In this document: in pieces, positions 12,201 to 24,279 of the stretch
Layout of the letters: every line of letters begins with the position of its first letter
Numbering within the stretch: the stretch's first letter is position 1
Source of the DNA: Clitoria ternatea
Taxonomy: Eukaryota > Streptophyta > Magnoliopsida > Fabales > Fabaceae
Assembly: GCA_037962975.1 (NCBI GenBank)
Contig: CM075674.1
Span: forward strand, 42,732,501-42,796,500
Direction: 5' to 3'
Length of the DNA stretch: 64,000 bases
Position numbers and translations under genes: made by a program
Notes under the pieces: model-generated
Database searches by the model: none
What the model saw: only the letters and a program-made list of their open reading frames with translations
What the model was told of the DNA's origin: nothing

Positions 12201-12545
12201 ACTGATTGCATGAGATGCATGTGCTGTTTGAGTTCTGGTGATGCGTTATACCGATTGCATGAGATGCATGTGCTGTTTGAGTTCTGATAATGTGCTATAC
12301 CGATCGCATGAGATGCATGTGTTGTTGAGTTCTGTTAATGCCTAGTACCGATTGCATGGGATGCATGGGTTGCTGTATTAATCTGTTGAGTTATGATACC
12401 GATTGCATGAGATGCATGTGCGGTTTGAGTTCTGGTAATGTGCTGTACCGATTGCATGAGATGCATGTGCTATTTAAGTTCTGATGATGTATGATGCCGA
12501 TTGCATGAGATGCATGTATTGCTGTGCATATGAACTCTGTGTTGT
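12201..12545 (+). repeat. 49-bp tandem repeat, seven copies
   Basis: The core CCGATTGCATGAGATGCATG recurs at about 12202, 12251, 12300, 12348, 12399, 12448 and 12497, with steps of 48 to 51 bp. Each unit carries a small inverted TGCAT/ATGCA pair. It lies inside LTR B. Confidence 0.85.
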
Positions 12546-15420
12546 GTGATGAATCCGCGTGTGGCGCATGGGATGCGTTTATGCTGAGAGCATGTAGTGT
12601 GAGACACTACCATCGGTTATTAAAGCGTGGGACGCTGTGAAATCCTTGAATGGACTCAAGGTAGCCCTTGAGTGGGACTCGGGCTGCCTGTGAACACCTC
12701 TGTTGGCGCTGAAAGCGTGTGTCACCTTGTGGGCAAACGGTTGGGTACCCGTAAAATGGCCAAGCAACTGGGAGCTGAGTTGATAGCTGAGAGCTATGAA
12801 AAAAAAGGCTGGGAGCCTACGTTGCAACGTCAAAAACCGATTACACACAAATGCGGAACCGAGTGAAATAATCTGCGTATATGTACTGCTGATGTTGATT
12901 GGAATTTGATTATGCATGTGATGATGTTAATGAGATGATGAATGTATATAACCGAGTGAATTATTCTGTGTGCATATGCAGTCGATGCTGATTGGAATTT
13001 GTTCTATGAATATGTGTTAATGTTATTGAAATGTTATGTGTATATAGCCGAGTGAGAGCGGTTGGATTCTGATCGGGAAATGTTGAACATGTGCGTTCTG
13101 ATTCATGGGCATTATTATGTCACTGGTTGTTGTTATGTTAATGTTATTGAAATGATATGTGCATATGGCCGAGTGATAACTGGTGGATTCCGATCGGTAA
13201 AAGTCTTATGTGTGTCCTGGTTGATTGGTATTGTTCTGACTTTAATTATTGCCATGTATAATTATGTATATATATTGTTGTATAACTATGGAACAATCCG
13301 AGTCAGTATCTATCATTTAATATTTAAGATGCTCACCCCCTACACCATTTTTCAGTATGTGCAGGTCGGACTCGGAAATGATGATAGAGCCTCAAGTCCG
13401 AGTGAGGTGCACTTCGACTGTTGAGTGCTTGTATTGCGTTTATTATGTTCAGTCAGTTTAGCCTTGGCCGGCTCTCATGTAAAATGATGATTAAACAAAT
13501 TTATTTATAAAGATTGATTTGAGAAGTATAGACATGGTGTCGCTTGTATGGAATTGTAAGTACTGGTAAATGTATAATGTTAATATAATGAGTATTCCGA
13601 GTATATGGTTACATATATATGGGTCGGTAGATTGGATTTGTGGGCAGGTTTATAATTCTGGGAACATATATTTATACATAAGTGCTTTATGTTGATTTGA
13701 TGCTTCTTACCGACTGGGATATAACTGATGATGAATGAATAACTCTAAGTTAATGAACCCTGAGAGGAATATAGGAGGTTTAGATCCATTTCCGAGTGAA
13801 GCTATAGTGAATGGGCCATCTTTTCCGAGTGGTAAAGACTTAAAAGGATTCTGAGAAAAACTCCTTTGATGAACCTATTCTGTGGGATTTAATGGGAGAA
13901 TTTCCGAGTAATACTAGACGTGATTATTTTGAGTGAATGGAACCCTTGTACTGAGTGACCGAATGCCGAGTGTGGCCTCTCGCTTCAGCGAATGTGGGAT
14001 TCGCTCCAACGAGTATGGTTCTAAGGGAAGGCTTTTGGTGGTTTAGCTTAGGCGAATGTGTGCTCGCCCGAGTGAGTCGGGTTGCCTCGCTCAAGCGGAG
14101 TCGGATCTCGCTTGAGCGAGTGGGCGCTGTAACACCCTCGGTTAGATAAGACAACCCTTCTGTAGGTTCATCCTATTTAACTGAGAGTGTTAACAGTTTT
14201 TAGAAAAAGTGAATATTTTTTTTATTTTTATTTTTTTTAAAATAAAATGATGGCATATCAGTGGAAGTAATATTATATAAATCACATAGTCATTCACAAA
14301 CTGCAAATAATTGTACTCTTAATAGAATGGGGAACGTAGGCACCCTTAAATATTATACAGTCATCCATCAATATTCAGCTACTTATATTCTATTTAAGGA
14401 GCGTTCTCATTTGGTTCAGCATATTGCTGTTCTTCATACTCGGGTTCTTGATTTCCTAATTCCTCTGAAATATCAACAGTAAGGGTGAGTATAACCCAAG
14501 ACCCTGATGGTTAATCCGGTGCGGACATTATCCAGTTAACATACAATATCACATAATTCATACAATTAGCATATTCACAATTACAACAATCAAGCATGAT
14601 GTCATGGAATGCATGAGTTGAATTTATTATGATTTATCTTTGGTTAAGTCTCATGATGTATGTGGGCCCAATAAATCATTTCTTCATCTCATTCTTTAGG
14701 ATATCTCCATTCCATTCTAGAGCGATCAGGGTCTGCCCAAATTCCCATAAGGTACAAATGAACTCATTGGTTCTCATCATTGATTTATATATTCTTGGAA
14801 CTTGGATCCCTACGATCATAGTTACACTCCGTCATTTAGTCAAAGTACACTAGAATTGCATCGTCTCACCCGGCTATCAGGCGGGACTCTGATGCCATTG
14901 GGTTTCCGTTCCAGTTGTACTCCCAAGATCCTCTTGGGGATCGAACGTGAATGTCCTCCACTGTACCAAGTGTATGCTCTAGATTTTCTTCTTTTAGAAA
15001 ATATTTTCATGATGCGGAATGCATTCTTTTGTCTTTTGATTCTTTGGGTATTTATGTGTTTCCAGTCTCAGCATACATATTCATAAGCTCTTGAATCTCA
15101 TCAATTATTTAGACGTGGTAAGTCATTTTATTGTTGTGTTTGAGAAAGTATATCAACTATTTATAGGTTGAAATTATATTTTGTAAAGAGTAAAATAATA
15201 TATTCCTTATTTAATTACTTATATCTAAAGTAATAATAATAATAATACTAATTAATAATAGTAAGAATAACAATAATAATAATAATAAGATTCATAATAT
15301 TAGTAACAATAGTAATAATAATAGAAATAAGAACGATAATAATAAGTGTAACGTCCTAATAATTTAGAAAGAATTAAGAAAGGGTTTCTAAATAAAAATT
15401 CAAGTGAAAAGTATGAAAAA

Positions 15421-16030
15421 CAAGGTTTTTCCGAGTAGGACAAGGGTAATTCCGAGTGGAATAAGCATGATTCCGAGTGGAATCATACTGAGAGAGGTTT
15501 TCTAAATGAACTGGTTAAAAATCCGAGTGAAATTGTACTGGAAAGCTGTTTTCCGACTGAAACAGGTCTGATTCCGAGTAAAACTGAGTTTGAATCTGAG
15601 TAAAAATGATTTTCAAAGTAAAATGGTTTAATTCCGGGTGAAATAGATACTGGAAAGGATTTTCTAAGTGAAATAACTTAAATTCTGAGTGAAATCCGAC
15701 TGAGAGAATTTTTCTGAGTGAAAATATTTATGAATCTGAGTGAAAATAAGTTTCTGAGTGAAATAACTATGTTTTCCGAGTGAAATCAGTCTGAGAAGTG
15801 TTTTTCGAGTGAAACAGATACTGAAAAGGATTTTCTGAGTGAAATAACTTAAATTCTGAGTGAAAATAAGTCTCTGAGTGAAATAAAATAGTATTCCGAG
15901 TGGAATTAGTCTGAAGAGAGCATTCTGAGTGAAAATAAGATAAGTTCCGAGTGAAACATGAATTTACCGAGTGAAATTAGTTGAAAAGAGTTCTGTCTGA
16001 AATATATAATGGTTTACCGAATGAAATCGT
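15421..16030 (+). repeat. CCGAGTGAAAT motif array, direct arm
   Basis: More than twenty degenerate copies of TTCCGAGTGAAAT and TCTGAGTGAAAT at irregular spacing of 20-40 bp, inside LTR C. They are the inverted counterpart of the array at 17230-18040. Confidence 0.8.
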
Positions 16031-16162
16031 GTAAAACTGATTAGATTTATATAAAACTGATTGAATTTACATAAAACTGATTGAATTTACATAAAACTAA
16101 TTGAATTTACATAAAACCGATTGAATTTACATAAAACCGATTGAATTTACATAAAACCGAGC
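16026..16162 (+). repeat. 20-bp tandem repeat
   Basis: Seven copies of ATAAAACTGATTGAATTTAC with single-base variation (CTGA, CTAA, CCGA), inside LTR C, right after the CCGAGTG array. Confidence 0.85.
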
Positions 16163-17229
16163 TTATTATCATTTATTTCATCTCCTGTTTACAATTCTTT
16201 ACTGGAATACACATAAACACACATGATACTTAATATTTTCATAGTTCAGCATCAAACATATTCACTCAATCATCAAAATTTATCATAATCAATACAGATA
16301 ATCAAACGTATTCATTGAATCATGAATTATACAACCAATTGAACATGTTCATAGTAATAAAAATGTATATAAACATACATAAAATCAAAGCATGTTAATC
16401 AACAATTCCTGAACCTGTCCTGGAAAGGTGAGGAATAAGATTCCTTAACCCTTTCCTTCATACGGTTTTCCCACAGAGCACCCAAGAATATACCCCCTTA
16501 CCTTAATGGAGTTCCTAGATGAGAAGAAATACTCCCCTCTCTGTGTTGCTTTAGATCCGCGTGAGAAAGGCAAGAAAGGAGAGAGGAAGAAGCTTGCAGG
16601 AAGAGGAAATGATAACAGAGGTGTGTCTGTGGCTATGTTTCATGTGTATGTGTGTTCTTAGAGTCATAGCACTGGTTTAATAATAAGAAAGTGAGTGGGG
16701 AACATTGGTTGGAGGATTAGGTGGGATAATGGAGCCTTTTGACTCCTTTCACAGTCAGCTTTGCATTTGATTGAAATAAAATATATAAAGGTATTATAAT
16801 GGGTGCAACTTTCCCCTGTAATTGGTTCGTTGTGCCACTCATTTTTGGATTCATGTGATTAAGTGGGCTGATTACTAGCTGAAGTGGAATTAAAAGGTGT
16901 TCAGTGTTGATTTGAAGAGGTCGGTATTGCGTGTGAGGGCGGTATTGAGTGTGAGGGCGGTGTGTGAAGGAGTTGAGGGACATCGTCTGTGGAAGAGGAC
17001 GGTGTTGTGTGGAAAATAGGTCAGCTTGGTGTGGCTGTTGTCCGGTGTGAACATCTGTGGAATGTTAATCCGGTCTGCAATGCACTAGTCATTCCTTTCT
17101 CTTACATCAATCATTCGATGTGATATAGAAGACATCGGGTGGTTCCTGACATCGGATCGCTTAAGCGAAACCCGATTCGCCTGAGCGAATCAGCCCATCT
17201 TCGCTCGAAATTCTTCTAAAACCGACCCA

Positions 17230-18040
17230 AGAATGCGGGTTCCACTCAGTAAAACCTTCCAGAGTCGACTCCTACCTAATTGGGCATTTACTCGGTAATT
17301 CTCTCTCACACCGACTCATCTTGCTTGGTTTTTACTCGGTAATTCACTCAGAGTTGACTCGTATCATACTTGGCCTTTCACTCGGTATTATATCACAAAT
17401 CTGAGTTGTTTCTGATGGTTCTCACTCGGTTAATTTCAAACCAATCCGAGTCATCTCAGTAAGTTTCACTCAGAATTGGCTTATATACTTAAGAGACTCA
17501 GTAAGGTTCTCAACCACAATTAACTAATCTCCACTCGGAAGTAGTCCAGTAGAGTTTATCTCACTCGGAAGAGGAGTCATACCCATAGGCTCACTCGGTT
17601 TCTACCATTTTCCACTCGGTTTCCTAATCATACACATACGAAACCATTCGGAATCCTTCCCAAATAATTCAACAACACATTCCAGTCGGTAGGAAGCATC
17701 AAATCAATATAAACATAAGTATATATGTACTCTTTCACTCGAAATACTGCAATCAGAGAAGTTCCCTTCGGAAAAGGAAGCATTTGGCAAGGTATGACTC
17801 GGAAATGAGTCATTCTAGGGTGTTTTGACTCGGAATTTCACCCAGAAGTGGTTCTCTTGAACACACTTCACTCAGAATTGCTTCTCAGGTCAGGACTCCA
17901 CTCGGTGGTAGCCCTCTCAGTCATGTTTTACTCGGAAAATATGACACTGACTCAGAATTCCATCCTTCACTCGGAATTTATAATTATTCACTCGGAATTC
18001 CTCTCTGTTACTCAGAACAGAGCCCTTTTCACTCGGTTTT
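17230..18040 (-). repeat. CACTCGGAATT motif array, inverted arm
   Basis: About twenty copies of ATTCACTCGGAA and related forms, the reverse complement of the 15421-16030 motif. With that array about 1.2 kb away, a transcript through LTR C could fold back imperfectly. Confidence 0.8.
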
Positions 18041-19215
18041 TTGCATAATTTCACTAATGGTCCATATAAATTCCATTATTACAAATAAAAATGAAATTCT
18101 TGTAACATTACAGACCATCTACAGGGCATTTATTCACTTATTACCACTTAGACCTTCTAAACTTCAATTTTTACTAAATAAGACTGCTACTAAAAACAGG
18201 GATGTTACAGGCGCTGTTTGTGGGATTCGCCTGAGCGTTTCTTCTTCTGCTGTCTATCTTTTTGGGTCGGTTTTGTTTCTCTTGCCTTCCTTTCCCATAT
18301 TTCTTTTGTGCCCGGTTATTCTTGGTTTAATTGGGAAAAATTTTCCCTGTTTTTGGGTTTATTTATTTATTAAAATTAGGGTGTTACATAATTAAATAAA
18401 TTTATTTGATTGGTTCATCATTAAATTTATAATAAAATTTAATAGGTGATGGTAAATTTTGATTTACCAAAGGGTTAAAAATAAAAGCTTTAATTAAAAT
18501 TATAAAAGAGAAAGAGAAAAGAAAATGGAAAAGAAATTTGCAAAAGATGATATCGCCCTTAATGAAATAAAACTTCAAATTTCACCCTTCTTCACGGGCT
18601 TGTGTGAGTGAGGCGGAGAATGAAGCTTTCCTTTTTTCTTCCATAGCCATAGCTTATAGCTCCAAACCGAAGGTCCATTTAGCGTCAAAATTTAAAATTA
18701 ATCATGTTTTTGTGATCGTGACTTCAAGGTGAGTAAAGAGGTACCTTTAACTTGGTGTTTTCATTTCTCCCTCTTCTTTTCTCTCTCTAACCATGCATAG
18801 GTTCTTTCATAGGGGAAGGGTTCAGTTTTTGTAAGCTTATGGCCATGTGATGCTTAATTGTGACATATATGATATTGAATATTCCAAATTCGCATTTTCC
18901 CTTACCTCTTATCTTGGCTGAATATGATCTTGTTTGGGGGAGGTGTCGTTTTGCGTTTTCTTAGCGAATCGAAGCTTGAAAATGAATTTTAAGCCAATAG
19001 GTATGCGAACGATTAATGGGTGTCATGTTTCGGCAAATTGTAGGTATCGAAACGAGCTTTGGAAGGTCGTTGAGCATAGTGGGTACTGAAACCAGAGGCG
19101 GAACCATAAATGATCAAGTCGTTGGGTGAGACCGGCATAAAGAGCAATTAACAAAAGCTTGGAATCGAGGTAAAGAGGTGTTCGGTGTTATAATTAATTA
19201 GAATTGGATATCAAC

Positions 19216-19935
19216 TGTAACATCATTGGTTTTTAAAATAAAATAAAATAATTATTCTGGAGAATAAAATTACAATGAGGAGTGTTAATAAATTAGTAGT
19301 GCATTAAATTAATTTTTGAGTAAATGGTAAAATAAGAAGTTACTAAATGGTAGAGGGCAAAAAATTATTTACCTTTAGTTAAAAGAAAAGAAAAGAGAAA
19401 TAAAAGGAAATATGTAAAAGGACCATCATGCCCTTGAGTTAAAAAGTTTAACTCTTCTTTCTTTCCCCTTTTTCTCACGCAGAAGCAATGACTAAGAAAG
19501 CTGAAACTCTCTTCCTCCATGGTCGTGCCTTCTTGGTCCAAATAGGAGTCTAAAATCTTGTCAGAACTTAAAATTAAAGACATATTTGACATCATGGAAG
19601 CAAGGTGAGTACTATTGAAGTCCCAATTTCTCGTTTAAAAGTTTTCTTCTCAAAACCAAATTTCACCATGGCCATGGGTGTTCCTATTTTCCTTTGAATT
19701 TTAGGTTTTACCTTGTAACTAAGTGACATCCGGCTTTCAAAGCTTGAATGTGGCATGCAATGTTAACGGGCGTTTGTTTCAATGTTTCGAGGTGGCGAAC
19801 CGAGCGTTATCAAGTTGTTAATTGAAGCGGTCTTCGGAAACAAAGCTGAAACTAGCCAAGATATCGAATATAGCTGGTGTCAAGAGTAAGTATCAAAAGC
19901 AGGGAATCGAGATAAAGGGGTTTCCGGAGTTTTAA
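19216..19935 (+). mobile_element. degraded LTR related to LTR A
   Basis: It starts TGTAACATCATTGG and parallels the 3' part of LTR A: a low-GC head, a 'gaccatcatgccctt'-like block matching 'gatgatatcgccctta', a pyrimidine/Cys block, an AAGGTGAGTA block, and a closing segment GGAATCGAGATAAAGG matching GGAATCGAGGTAAAG. The end near 19935 lacks a clean CA terminus and I find no target duplication. It lies immediately beside LTR A, as a tandem of two related LTR pieces. Confidence 0.5.
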
Positions 19936-20024
19936 TTAAATTAAGAAGTATTTATTGATGCCAATGATGTCAGAAGAAGGAGTTAAAAGTAGCTTGAAAA
20001 CTTAGTAATTCAAGGTGAGTTAGC

Positions 20025-20449
20025 TTGATACACCGGATTCATCACTTACATGACCGGAGTCAAAAGCCCTTTGAATGACTTAGTGACCAGAGTCACGAGA
20101 AGGCAAGAAATTAGCAACACCGGTCAAACCTGCAGAAATGTCAATCCCACATGATGTACGGACTTGCTCTGGCACACAAAATAAGGTACGACATGACACT
20201 TCTTCGCTATAAATATAACAAATACCCTCATAAGTGGTAGGCTCTAGTACCCATCTTATTAATCCGATATAGCTCCGATGTTAGAATCCAAACTGACTTG
20301 AGTGTCGAAGTGTCTTTGCAACCCCTTTGCTCCTCAATGCGTTGGGACAGAGTTTAGAGCTCATCAATGTTCACTGGCATCAGCCTTGTCCACGAGACTA
20401 GCCCAACCAACGAGATTAGATCGGGATAACCTGACTCCTAAGGTTTACT
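20025..20449 (+). mobile_element. LTR fragment with TATA box and conserved GTCG motif, cut by CACTA
   Basis: It contains TATAAATA at 20208 and, 85 bp on, ACTTGAGTGTCGAAGTG near 20294. This arrangement matches the complete solo LTRs at 29545-30349 and 34877-35542. Its right side stops at the CACTA terminus at 20450. A possible remainder (GAGTCTAGATACCAG near 34090) lies beyond the far CACTA end but is too short to prove. Confidence 0.5.
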
Positions 20450-20477
20450 CACTAGTGGAAAAAGTGGATATAATTAC
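20450..20477 (+). repeat. left terminal inverted repeat of CACTA-1
   Basis: The CACTAG terminus matches the inverted right end at 34051-34078 in 21 of 28 bases. Confidence 0.8.
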
Positions 20478-20800
20478 GGTTAAAAATGGCCTTTAATCAC
20501 GGTTAGTGAATCGTGGTTGTTGCAGCCGTGGTGAGAGCGTTTAACCATGGTTCGTGGTTATAAATTATATCTAATCACGGTTGTTCGTAACCGTGATTAA
20601 ATAATAACATATGTAATCACAGTTGTCGAGCATAACCGTGAATATAACAGACTATGTATAATCACGGTTGTCTAGCATAACCGTGAATATAAGCAGTCAT
20701 AAAACTTCACTTACAGACTATGTATAATCACGATTATGGTAGTAACCATGGATAAATAGGGTCTATAATCACGGTTGTTACCATAACCGTGATTAAATAA
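20478..20800. repeat. left subterminal repeats of CACTA-1
   Basis: About eight units of TAATCACGGTTG, a 6-12 nt loop, then AACCGTGAATA or AACCGTGATTA. Each unit is itself a small inverted repeat. The same motif fills 29100-29520 at the other end. By analogy with En/Spm these are likely transposase-binding sites. Confidence 0.8.
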
Positions 20801-21055
20801 TAAGTTTTTTTTAATATGGTTTCTGTTTTATTGTTTCCCAAGCTTGCAATCAGACAACCAGCACAATATACAGTATATCCCAGCATATCCAGCAACAATA
20901 TATAAAAAGAATGGTATGTATATAACATTAATTTGATATCAATTCATAGCAACCTAAAAATGAAACTATATACAATTCAGATGAATGTAACCTAATAAAA
21001 TGTAAACCCTAAATCCTACACTAGATACATATATAAGAGAATAAAGATCCTATAT

Positions 21056-24000
21056 CTAGCTAAGTCCTTTCTTGACTTCAATGAAGTATGCGGCCCATTG
21101 GTTTCTAACATTATCTACAAGTGTGTTAGAGAAGTATGACCGGTCTTGAAAGTACTGCAAACAATGCACAAAATAATTAGAACAAAAGCTATATTTATTA
21201 CATGAATTTGATGAAATTGGTAGAAAACTAGTCCAAATGATGAGACTTACATCTGTCCATCCATCTACTAAATGTTGTTGGACGATGGTCAGCATGGTGT
21301 GCATGACGTAATAGCCACACTTGAAGCTACCCTGCTGCCTATAAGACTACAATGGATATAAAATATAGAATAAGTGAATTCACAACTTAAAAAATATATA
21401 TTGAAGATTTGAATGAATACGATTGACTTACTTTTGGGTGCACCCACGCAACTTTTCTTCCGCTGGACTTACTTCCAAGCAGTCGATTGTATCCAACCAC
21501 CGCCCTACGTCAAATAAAACAGAAGATAAGTTAGAATCGTATAGGACCAAAAATGATGTAATCAAATTTGTACTTATTTTTTAGGGATTAACTTACCCGT
21601 CTACTATACTTTTCAGGTCTTGTGGAACAGTCCCGTGCATAATATCAAAGTACAGAGCAAGATAAGCCCGGGGACAGATCACCATAAGCGTCCAATGAAT
21701 GCTGCAGTTACCAGTGATAAGTGAGACTTCAAAATGCAAAAATTAATAGACAATAATTATGGAATAGAATCTTACCCTTTATGATACGGGCCCATGTATA
21801 CACCCTTCCTAGACTTAAACATCCAATTCTGGATGTATGCCTGAGTGTCCTCCTTATTGTTTCCTTTCCTCTGTATGAAAAGGGGTTCTAGGAAACCATA
21901 AGTTTCATCGAAACCCAAGTCCACATAGATTTTTGTCAGAAACCTAAACAAGTTAAGACATGGTTAGCGATAAATAACTTGTATAATGAAAAAATTAGAC
22001 ATAAAATGATAAACTTATAGCTCCCATAGCTGAATGATGGAGATGTTTAGCATCGTTGTCCCCATCATAATCTCACACAAGTCACTCTGTGTAATGTAAA
22101 CCGGTAGTGAACTTGGACGGTCAAACACCAGTAGCCGCCATGGGACCTGAAGAGCATTCTTTCCTAGCTCAGCCCCGATCTGCCATAGCATCTGGATCAG
22201 ATTATCGACGGGGTCTGGCTCCTTTAATGCCGGTTCCTGTTGAACAATTGACAACCATCATAGATTGTTCCATAATTGACAATATAACAAAATCAGTTAG
22301 TGTTTCAGGTTTTTACTTGTATAGGAGCAACCGACAGAAGTCTGTTGCGCCACATCAGAAAGTGGCCCACCGCCTGATCGACGATCTTCACCTCTGGAGT
22401 TGCCACTGGTACAGCAGCATCCTCCTCGAGGACAAGCACAATAGAGACCCTGGACATTCCATCAGGTAATGACTAATGGTGAACCAAAGGGCCTAAGTTG
22501 TAGACTATGCCAGTGGCAACTGGCTCCTCTGACCCATCAATGAAAAGGTCATATTGATGGGTATCTGCAGCCTCGACCCCATCATCGTCAGGGTCAGCTG
22601 CAGTGCACAACCCCTTAGTGCTAACCCTCCATACCTACATATTTACACATCAAGCAGAAGTTATTCAACAATGAAATAAAGTGGTTACAAACAACAAACA
22701 GTTAAATAGAATAAGGAATCTAACCTGTGGGTCGGTAGCTGGTGCAGTAGTCTCCTAGTGGTGGCTGAGTGAGGCCTTCATCTTCTCCTTGAATCGGGTC
22801 ATCTCCTGCTGGAGCTTCGTAATCTCCTCCTAATACTCAGCCTTCACAACAGCCACCTTCTGCTCCACCAACTTCTCAACGGAGGGGACAGGGTCGGGAG
22901 AACCGTAATAGCTTTAGAAGCCTGTGAAATGTGAATGATTAGCCCATAATTGTTTAATAGATAAAAAAATGAAAGGATATAGTTATTTACAACTTACCTA
23001 CACCTCGACCAACAACACGCACCCTTCCTGGGTGCTCTGGCCTGCCGATGGTGGTAGTCAAAATATCCTGCCTACCATGGGCTACCTAAGACCTTTAGGT
23101 TGATTTCTCAACCAAGGAATCCTGAAACCAAACAAGTTAGTATTCACTTCCTTCACGTAAACCAAAAAATAAACACTGATACAAGGGGAATACTTACTAT
23201 CCGTGAGGTGACCTCCTGAGCTTGTAAAGAAGGGTATTCCCCACTCTTCTTGATCCTGGCCCGCTTCCATTTGTCGTGGCATGTAGGTGGGGAAGGGGGA
23301 TCCACAATACCAGTGTTAGGCTGGCTAGTCTGACACTGACTCATCCTCTCCTGGGCCAGCCGCTCCTCCGATCTACGGTAACCCCCACGTGACAGTGTGT
23401 GGGGGCAGTCATTCAATTTCCTAATGCTCTGTGCTTTTGATCTGACCGCCTACAACAAGAAAGAAAATTATTTAGAGTTATACTTTTAAATTATACATAA
23501 TTTAAGCATTTAAAAACCAACATACATGAAACTGGTCAGAATGCCTGGATGCAACGAAAGCGTCCGAAGTGTCCCGATCAATGAAGGTATATTTCTCTCT
23601 AGGGAACTATTCTCGGTCCTCCCCGAATACATACCTACAATTCATATACTTTTAAACTAAGGATTGGTATGATTTGGCAAAGTGTTGATTAAGAATTTAA
23701 AGTCTAAATATACCTCCTGGTGAGTGTGGATTTGAACGACCTCCATCGCTCAACAATAATACTGAGGATCTTCCTCCTCGCTGTGTCATGTGCTGGTATC
23801 TCAAAAGAATCCTACATTAAAAGAGTTAGTCGATAAAAGAGTCCTTATTATGTATTACATGAAATGATACACTAAAATAAAACTTAAATGATATATAAGT
23901 TACTAGAATATCACTCCAAATCTGGTTCTTCACTACCTCCTCGACATTATCCTAGTCAGGGATAATAATGGACACCTTCGACCGTGCCATAACTCCCAAA

Positions 24001-24200
24001 TAACTGCTAAATTTCACGACATTTGGTCCTCCAAATCTACCATTGTTGACATCGACGTCAACACGCAGCCTCTCTCCCCGATGACGCCTAAGTTCAACAT
24101 TAGGCATCCGGGTAACACCTCTACTCGCCTGTAAGTCAGACCTAGAACTTGGATCCTGGTCAGCCATGAGTATCTGTCCAAATAAGGAAACACAACTGTC
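21056..24200 (-). pseudogene. CACTA second gene: Transposase_24-like N-terminus plus Ulp1 (C48) protease-like domain, decayed
   Basis: Fragmented exons on the minus strand. The N-terminal exon (24167 to about 23905) reads PNVELRRHRGERLRVDVDVN and VVKFSSYLGVMARSKVSI, the style of En/Spm accessory proteins. Exons near 23813-23711 (AHDTARRKILSIIVERWRSF) and 23637-23526 (EKYTFIDRDTSDAFVASRH) continue it. A later exon (about 22900-22740) has a coiled-coil-like stretch (EEITKLQQEMTRFKEKMKAS). The C-terminal exons carry Ulp1 cysteine-protease landmarks: H in IHWTLMVICP and D in LALYFDIMHG (about 21700-21600), then QQGSFKCGYYVMHTM (21340-21300) supplying Gln and Cys. In-frame stops occur near 23957 (TAG where Trp is expected) and 23607 (TAG where Gln is expected). 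Ulp1 proteases cleave SUMO in the host family; activity here is unlikely. Exon borders are approximate. Confidence 0.7.
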
Positions 24201-24279
24201 AAATATTTAATATAACATTTAATACAATGAATAATTAATATAACATGTAATTCAATGATTCATTAACATGATTAATACC

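Larger units (their letters stand above)
14128..18209 (-). mobile_element. solo LTR C (4.08 kb), nested in LTR B
   Basis: It begins TGTAACACCCTCGGTTAG at 14128 and ends GGGATGTTACA at 18209. GGCGC at 14123-14127 is repeated at 18210-18214. The family convention (start TGTAACATCCC, end GGGTGTTACA) is met when it is read on the minus strand, so it probably inserted in the opposite sense to LTR B. It contains arrays of CCGAGTG-type motifs in both orientations and a 20-bp tandem repeat, but no coding domain. At 4 kb it is long for an LTR; a short non-coding (LARD-like) element with undetected internal LTRs is an alternative. Confidence 0.8.
11286..18388 (+). mobile_element. solo LTR B (about 3.0 kb of its own), nested in LTR A
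   Basis: It begins TGTAACATCCCGATTT at 11286 and ends TTAGGGTGTTACA at 18388. TAATT at 11281-11285 is repeated at 18389-18393. Inside are a pyrimidine-rich leader near 11560-11640 (CTTCTT runs), a 49-bp tandem repeat (12201-12545), CCGAGTG motifs, and the inserted LTR C. No gag or pol is present. The 122-codon open frame at 11501-11869 starts in the pyrimidine leader, is low-complexity (Ser/Phe then Lys/Arg) and is not called a gene. Confidence 0.85.
11145..19192 (+). mobile_element. solo LTR A (about 0.94 kb of its own), outermost of three nested LTRs
   Basis: It starts TGTAACATCCCAAG at 11145 and ends GGTGTTATA at 19192 (the usual TTACA end with one C to T change). It is flanked by ATTAA at 11140-11144 and again at 19193-19197, a perfect 5-bp duplication. 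Removing the insertion at 11286-18388 and its duplicated TAATT leaves about 940 bp with no coding content. That fits a solo LTR produced by LTR-LTR recombination. The same LTR family seems to recur, degraded, at 19216-19935. Confidence 0.8.

Noticed and set aside
12201..12545. CRISPR-like regular repeats
   Set aside because: The 49-bp units are contiguous with no unique spacers, and the host is a plant; it is a tandem repeat in an LTR.
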